Assembly (NCBI GenBank): GCA_902500995.1
Contig: CABVSR010000032.1
Span: 1 to 38,706, forward strand
Origin: an uncultured Nitrospira sp.
Lineage (GTDB): Bacteria > Nitrospirota > Nitrospiria > Nitrospirales > Nitrospiraceae
Length of the DNA: 38,706 nucleotides
Reading direction: 5' to 3'
A program made the translations under genes and the position numbers. Each line of letters begins with the position of its first letter. The first letter of the stretch is position 1. Under the pieces are notes generated by a model. That model worked only from the letters and a program-made list of their open reading frames with translations, was not told where the DNA came from and did not search any database. Of the stretch, positions 34,635 to 38,706 are shown one piece after another.

Positions 34635-36134
34635 TCAGGTCGAAAGTTTTTCGAGCAGCGCAGCCGCGGTTTCCGCGTGGGCCAGGAGTTCCCCCGTGAG
34701 CGCTTCCGTGCCGCGCAGGGGGTCCATCAAAGGAATCCGCTTGATCTTGTTCTGCCCGACATCAAACAGCACCGACGTCCAGCTCACCCCGTAGACGGCG
34801 TTCGGGTATTTCTTGACGCACTGGCCGCGGAAATAGGCTCTCGTTCCAGGAGGCGGATTCATTTCCGCACGGGCAATCTCGTGCTCCAAGACGACCCGCT
34901 CGATCAGATGACTGCGCTCGAGAGTGTAATACAAACCGCGTTCCGGACGGACATCGTGATACTGAAAATCCATCAGTCGCACGCGCGGATCATCCCACCC
35001 GCAGGACTTGCGGTCCATGTACGACTCCATCAAGTACCGCTTGGCCACCCAGTCCAGCTCCCGCACCAGCGAGCGCGGATCCCGATCCAGGCGGTCGAGC
35101 ACATCCTCCCAGCGCACGAGGATGTCCTTTGTCACCTGATTCAATTCATGGCAGGCATAGTAACTCTGCGCGGCTTTGAGATAGGCCCGCTGCACCTCAA
35201 TCGCGGTCAAGGCACGCCCGTCCGCAAGCTTGAGGCTCTCCTTGACCAGGACATCCCGGGACACTTGCTTGATCGCGAGCACCGGGTCGGCCAGGCTGAT
35301 CCTGGGCAGCTCGGCGCCGGCCTCCAGCAAATCCAGCACAATCGACAGGGTCCCGACCTTGAGATAGGTGGAAAGCTCCGCCATATTGGCATCCCCGACG
35401 ATCACATGCAGGCGCCGGTATTTGGCCGCATCGGAGTGCGGTTCATCCCGTGAATTGATGATGGGACGCCGGACCATGGTATTGAGATCGACGAGCGTTT
35501 CGAAGAAATCCGCCCGCTGCGAGATCTGATAATCGACGGGGGTAGTCTGGTTTTCGGCCCCGACCTTGCCCGATCCGGCAAAAATGGGCCGCGTCACCAG
35601 AAAAGGCGTGAGCACCTGCGTGATGCGATCGAAAGGCACCGCGCGCGAGACAAGATAGTCTTCGTGATAGCCGTAGCTGTTCCCCTTGCCGTCCGAGTTG
35701 TTTTTATACAACACGAATTGATCACGGCCGCGCGCCGCCGTAATCCCCGCCAGGGCCTGCGCGATGATGCGTTCCCCGACACGCTCAAAGGCCACAATCT
35801 CCCGGGCATTGCTGCATTCCGGCGTGGAATATTCCGGATGCGCACCATCGACGTACAGCCGGCCGCCGTTCGCCAGCACCTTGTTGAGCTGCCGATTGTA
35901 GTCTGGACCAGGCCGCTCGCGTTCGCCATCGACCTCGAATCCGCGAGCATCGAGCAACGGGTTTTCATTCTCGTAATCCCACACCGCCTGCGGCGCGGGA
36001 AGATTCGGGTAGTACCCGATGAGATGAATGGAATTGGCAACCGGATCCGCCGCATTCGGGTCCCGGCTGGCAATACCGAATTCCGTCTCCGTGCCGATGA
36101 CACGGGACACGTTGTGCGAATGAGTCTCGTTCAT
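34635..36134 (-). CDS. dop: Dop, deamidase and depupylase of the Pup pathway
   Basis: Dop removes Pup from substrates and, where Pup ends in Gln, deamidates it to Glu. It is a PafA paralogue of 499 aa from the ATG at 36134. It starts RVIGTETEFGIASRDPN (Glu16 is a metal ligand) and contains the longer Dop loop, about residues 55-88 (NENPLLDARGFEVDGER and on). GGRLYVDGAHPEYSTPE then carries the catalytic Asp96. YKNNSDGKGNSYGYHEDY and INSRDEPHSDAAKYRRLHVIVGDANMAE complete the active site. The open frame extends upstream to 36263, but only across the 3' end of arc. It follows arc by 14 bp and precedes prcB by 13 bp. Confidence 0.93.
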   Translation of the reverse strand: MNETHSHNVSRVIGTETEFGIASRDPNAADPVANSIHLIGYYPNLPAPQAVWDYENENPLLDARGFEVDGERERPGPDYNRQLNKVLANGGRLYVDGAHPEYSTPECSNAREIVAFERVGERIIAQALAGITAARGRDQFVLYKNNSDGKGNSYGYHEDYLVSRAVPFDRITQVLTPFLVTRPIFAGSGKVGAENQTTPVDYQISQRADFFETLVDLNTMVRRPIINSRDEPHSDAAKYRRLHVIVGDANMAELSTYLKVGTLSIVLDLLEAGAELPRISLADPVLAIKQVSRDVLVKESLKLADGRALTAIEVQRAYLKAAQSYYACHELNQVTKDILVRWEDVLDRLDRDPRSLVRELDWVAKRYLMESYMDRKSCGWDDPRVRLMDFQYHDVRPERGLYYTLERSHLIERVVLEHEIARAEMNPPPGTRAYFRGQCVKKYPNAVYGVSWTSVLFDVGQNKIKRIPLMDPLRGTEALTGELLAHAETAAALLEKLST

Positions 36135-36148
36135 GGAATATCGCGCGC

Positions 36149-37918
36149 CTACAGGTAGTGGCCCGTGCTGACGGTTTCGATTTGACGCGCCTCCGACGGC
36201 CCGCCGCTGATCGTCCGGAGATGAACGATCTTCTCGCCTTTTTTCCCGGCGACCTTCGCCCAATCGTCCGGATTGGTCGTGTTCGGCAGGTCTTCATGCT
36301 CTTTGAATTCTTCGCGAATCGCACGGATCAGGTCATCGGCCCGCAGACCGCTGCCCTCTTGAGCAATGGCGCGTTTGACGGCAAATTTCTTGGCTCGCGA
36401 CACGATGCCCTCGATGAGGGCGCCGCTGGCGAAATCCTTGAAGTACAGAACTTCTTTCTCGCCGTTGGCGTAGGTGACCTCGATAAATTTATTCTCGTCG
36501 GTCGTCGCGTACATGGCATCGACCGTGAGATTCATGAGGGCATCGACGAGTGCGCGGGCATCCCCGCCGTGCCGCGTGAGGTCTTCCTCGGCGAACGGGA
36601 GATCCGTGGTCACGTACTTGGAGAAGATATCCCGGGCCGCCGTCGCATCGGGACGGCCGACTTTCACCTTCACATCCAATCGGCCTGCGCGCAGAACCGC
36701 GGGGTCGATCAAGTCCTGGCGATTACTGGCACCGATCACGATGACGTTGGTCAGGCGCTCGACGCCGTCGATCTCCGACAAAAACTGCGGCACGATGGTC
36801 GATTCGATGTCCGACGAGATGCCGGTGCCGCGCGTGCGGAACAACGCGTCCATTTCGTCAAAAAAGACGATCACGGGATGTCCGTCGTCCGCCCGCTCCT
36901 TGGCCTTCTTGAAGACTTCGCGCACTTGCCGCTCCGACTCCCCGACGTACTTATTCAGCAGCTCAGGGCCCTTCACATGGAGGAAGTAGCTGCGCAACTG
37001 CCGGTCCTTTAAATGCCCCAACTTCTTGGCAATCGAACTGGCCACGGCTTTTGCGATCAACGTTTTTCCGCAACCCGGAGGGCCATACAGCAACACGCCT
37101 TTCGGAGCGCTCAATTTATAGTTGGAGAAAATATGCGGATACAAAAACGGGAGTTCCACGGCGTCGCGCACCTGCTCGATTTCCCGCTGCAGTCCGCCGA
37201 TGTGGTCGTAATCCACATCCGGCACTTCTTCCAGGACCAGTTCCTCGGCCTCCGACTTCGGGAGTTTTTCGATGACACAGCCCGATCGCGGATCATACAG
37301 GAGGTGATCGCCCACGCTCAGACGCTCGCTGATCAAGGGTTCGCCCAGTTCCGCCACCTTCTCTTCGTCGAAGTGCAAGGTGACTAGCGCGCGGTTGCCT
37401 TCCAGCACATCCTTCAGACGGACCACTTCCCCCTGAACATCGAAGCCGCGCACGGCGATGACGTTCAAGGCCTCGTTGAGAATGACTTCCTGGCCTTTGC
37501 GCAGATCCTTGGCTTTGATGGATGGATGGAGACTGACCTTCATCTTGCGGCCGGAGACGTACACGTTGCCCGTGCCATCGGTGTCCAGGCTGGAGAAGAT
37601 GCCGTACGTCGAAGGCGGCGCCGTCAGCTTCTCGACTTCAGCCCGCAAGGTTTCGATCTGAGATTTGGCTTCTTGGAGGGTGGCGACGAGCTTTTCGTTT
37701 TGCTTCGTCGTCTGCTCGAGTTGATACCGTGATTGGTAGAGCCGCCGGATCTCCTCCTCCATGGACTGGATTTGGGTACGAAGCTTTTCAACTTCGCGGG
37801 CATGTTCATCGTTCTTGTGCGTCACGACTCCATCTCCGTCGGAAAGTGATCGAGTCAGGCGCTTGACGGAATCACGGAAGGACCGGAGTCGGCCTGAACT
37901 CCCTTTTGATTCGGCCAT
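36149..37918 (-). CDS. arc: Proteasome-activating AAA+ ATPase ARC/Mpa
   Basis: A hexameric unfoldase that recognises Pup-tagged proteins through its coiled coil and feeds them to the 20S core. It has 589 aa: a basic N-terminal tail, a coiled coil at about 38-92 (Glu/Gln/Leu heptads), tandem OB domains at about 95-240 and the AAA+ domain from about 245. The Walker A GPPGCGKT is at 279-286 (Lys285) and the Walker B is VIVFFDEMDALF. A winged C-terminal part follows. The protein ends in TGHYL, a near match to the actinobacterial QYL form of the HbYX proteasome-docking tail. It is the first gene of the operon, with a promoter about 60 bp upstream. The Shine-Dalgarno sequence is weak (GGGG). Confidence 0.95.
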   Translation of the reverse strand: MAESKGSSGRLRSFRDSVKRLTRSLSDGDGVVTHKNDEHAREVEKLRTQIQSMEEEIRRLYQSRYQLEQTTKQNEKLVATLQEAKSQIETLRAEVEKLTAPPSTYGIFSSLDTDGTGNVYVSGRKMKVSLHPSIKAKDLRKGQEVILNEALNVIAVRGFDVQGEVVRLKDVLEGNRALVTLHFDEEKVAELGEPLISERLSVGDHLLYDPRSGCVIEKLPKSEAEELVLEEVPDVDYDHIGGLQREIEQVRDAVELPFLYPHIFSNYKLSAPKGVLLYGPPGCGKTLIAKAVASSIAKKLGHLKDRQLRSYFLHVKGPELLNKYVGESERQVREVFKKAKERADDGHPVIVFFDEMDALFRTRGTGISSDIESTIVPQFLSEIDGVERLTNVIVIGASNRQDLIDPAVLRAGRLDVKVKVGRPDATAARDIFSKYVTTDLPFAEEDLTRHGGDARALVDALMNLTVDAMYATTDENKFIEVTYANGEKEVLYFKDFASGALIEGIVSRAKKFAVKRAIAQEGSGLRADDLIRAIREEFKEHEDLPNTTNPDDWAKVAGKKGEKIVHLRTISGGPSEARQIETVSTGHYL

Positions 37919-37978
37919 CGCCCCACTCGTCGGATGGATGAAAAACCTTGTCTATGACGGTCATCTACACTGTTTCGG

Positions 37979-38007
37979 ATTCTATCATCCGCCTATAGGG
38001 TGGTCAA
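37979..38007 (-). promoter_or_regulatory. Sigma70-type promoter of the proteasome operon
   Basis: On the minus strand TTGACC (38007-38002) and TAGAAT (37984-37979) are spaced by exactly 17 bp. Transcription should begin near 37972, leaving a leader of about 54 nt before the arc ATG. The spacer contains the 8-bp palindrome CCTATAGG. Confidence 0.7.
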
Positions 38008-38033
38008 CTGCAGCACGAGCGGCATCGCCGCGC

Positions 38034-38060
38034 CGCACGCTCGCTGAGCTGAAGCGTGCG
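38034..38060 (-). terminator. Possible hairpin after thiE, weak terminator candidate
   Basis: CGCACGCT and AGCGTGCG form a perfect 8-bp stem around an 11-nt loop, 15 bp past the thiE stop. No T-run follows on either strand, so intrinsic termination is doubtful; it could instead be Rho-linked or irrelevant. Confidence 0.3.
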
Positions 38061-38074
38061 CGACCAGGCGCGGC

Positions 38075-38701
38075 TCATGAGTCGAGTTCGAGCGCGCCAA
38101 GCAATTCCTCAGTCGCCTGTTCGATGTTCACCGCGCATAAAATCGACGACAGTACGGCCGCGCCGAACGAACCCGCGCGTCGCACCTCGCGCGCGCGCGC
38201 GGCGGTGATTCCACCGATGGCGAAAATCGGTAGCCGCGTCTTCCGCGCCGCCTGCTCGAGAATACGCAAGCCAATCGGCGGACCGTAGACGCGCTTCGAC
38301 GGCGTATCATAAATCGGCCCCAGCACCACGAAATCAGCGCCCTGCTGTTCCGCCGCAATCACGCCGTCGAGAGAATGCACGGAGACTCCCAATAATTGCG
38401 AGGGCAGCAACAGAGTTCGCACCACCGCGGCAGGCAAACTACTTTCGCGCAAATGAACGCCCCCGGCGCGCAGGGCCAGCGCCACGTCCAGGCGATCGTT
38501 GATAAACAGCCTGGCATCCGGCAGTTCGCGCTGAAGCTCCATTGCCAGTGAATGCAGGTCGCGGATCGGCAGGTCGCGTTCGCGAAGCTGAACCGCGCGC
38601 ACGCCTGCGCGGACCGCTCGCCCGAGCACTGAGACGAGCGGACGGCCGGCGGTTTGATGACGATCAGAGACGAGGTACAAACGGAAATCGACCGGGGGCA
38701 T
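38075..38701 (-). CDS. thiE: Thiamine phosphate synthase family protein (ThiE or TenI-like)
   Basis: A TIM-barrel protein of 208 aa. ThiE joins the pyrimidine and thiazole moieties into thiamine phosphate; the related TenI is a thiazole tautomerase. Family blocks are RLYLVSDR, VQLRERDLP, INDRLDVALALRAGGVHL, the phosphate loop GPIYDTPSKRVYGPPIGL and IFAIGGI. However, where ThiE normally reads HLGQED, with a metal-binding Asp, this protein reads HLRESSLP, closer to TenI. The symbol is therefore a family-level assignment. The ATG at 38701 sits in CTGATG, so an upstream gene may end in an overlapping TGA just outside the window, as in thiG-thiE pairs. The proteasome operon follows with its own promoter. 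Confidence 0.75.
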   Translation of the reverse strand: MPPVDFRLYLVSDRHQTAGRPLVSVLGRAVRAGVRAVQLRERDLPIRDLHSLAMELQRELPDARLFINDRLDVALALRAGGVHLRESSLPAAVVRTLLLPSQLLGVSVHSLDGVIAAEQQGADFVVLGPIYDTPSKRVYGPPIGLRILEQAARKTRLPIFAIGGITAARAREVRRAGSFGAAVLSSILCAVNIEQATEELLGALELDS

Positions 38702-38706
38702 CAGGG

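Noticed and set aside
36135..36263. In-frame extension upstream of dop (MGEGRREKRRED...) faintly like a charged UBact N-terminus
   Set aside because: It lies entirely in another frame of the arc 3' end, is fused to dop without a stop, and lacks the conserved tag C-terminus.

Overview
The window looks like chromosomal DNA of a Nitrospira-type bacterium (phylum Nitrospirota). It is G+C-rich. It joins a complete Gram-negative outer-membrane/lipid A locus to an actinobacterial-type proteasome locus (ARC/Mpa ATPase, Dop, PrcB, PrcA, PafA). That combination is known from Nitrospira and Leptospirillum, but the assignment rests on gene content and recall, not on a search.

Minus strand, 13171 down to 1: an outer-membrane assembly and lipid A operon in the order bamA, lipoprotein OmpH/Skp, second Skp, fabZ, lpxA, lpxI, Gfo/Idh/MocA oxidoreductase (GnnA-like), [MITE-like repeat], lpxB, msbA, DUF374 acyltransferase-like gene, waaA, lpxK, waaF (cut by the left edge). 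Most junctions overlap or nearly touch. The DUF374 gene is split by a frameshift at a run of nine A. lpxD and lpxC are not in the window.

Divergent from it, plus strand 13487-20055: galU, lon, thiL, a DUF2062 membrane protein and an HD-domain phosphohydrolase. The bamA-galU intergenic region carries two good sigma70-type promoters back to back around a 16-bp perfect palindrome. The galU promoter is placed so that its mRNA should be leaderless.

Plus strand 20238-26623: a three-gene signalling unit consisting of a membrane-anchored multi-PAS histidine kinase, a single-domain Rcp-type response regulator and a REC-PAS-GAF-HK-REC hybrid kinase. Genes one and two overlap; genes two and three are 3 bp apart.

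Minus strand 30146 (possibly 30379) down to 26679: an unrecognised operon of four exported or lipid-anchored proteins, with stretches of visibly lower G+C than the neighbours. It is the best candidate here for an undescribed system.

Minus strand 37918 down to 30572: the proteasome operon arc-dop-prcB-prcA-pafA followed by an M23 peptidase gene that overlaps pafA. A near-consensus promoter lies upstream. No Pup or UBact tag gene is found in the usual slot between dop and prcB, nor anywhere else in the window. A ThiE/TenI-family gene closes the right edge.
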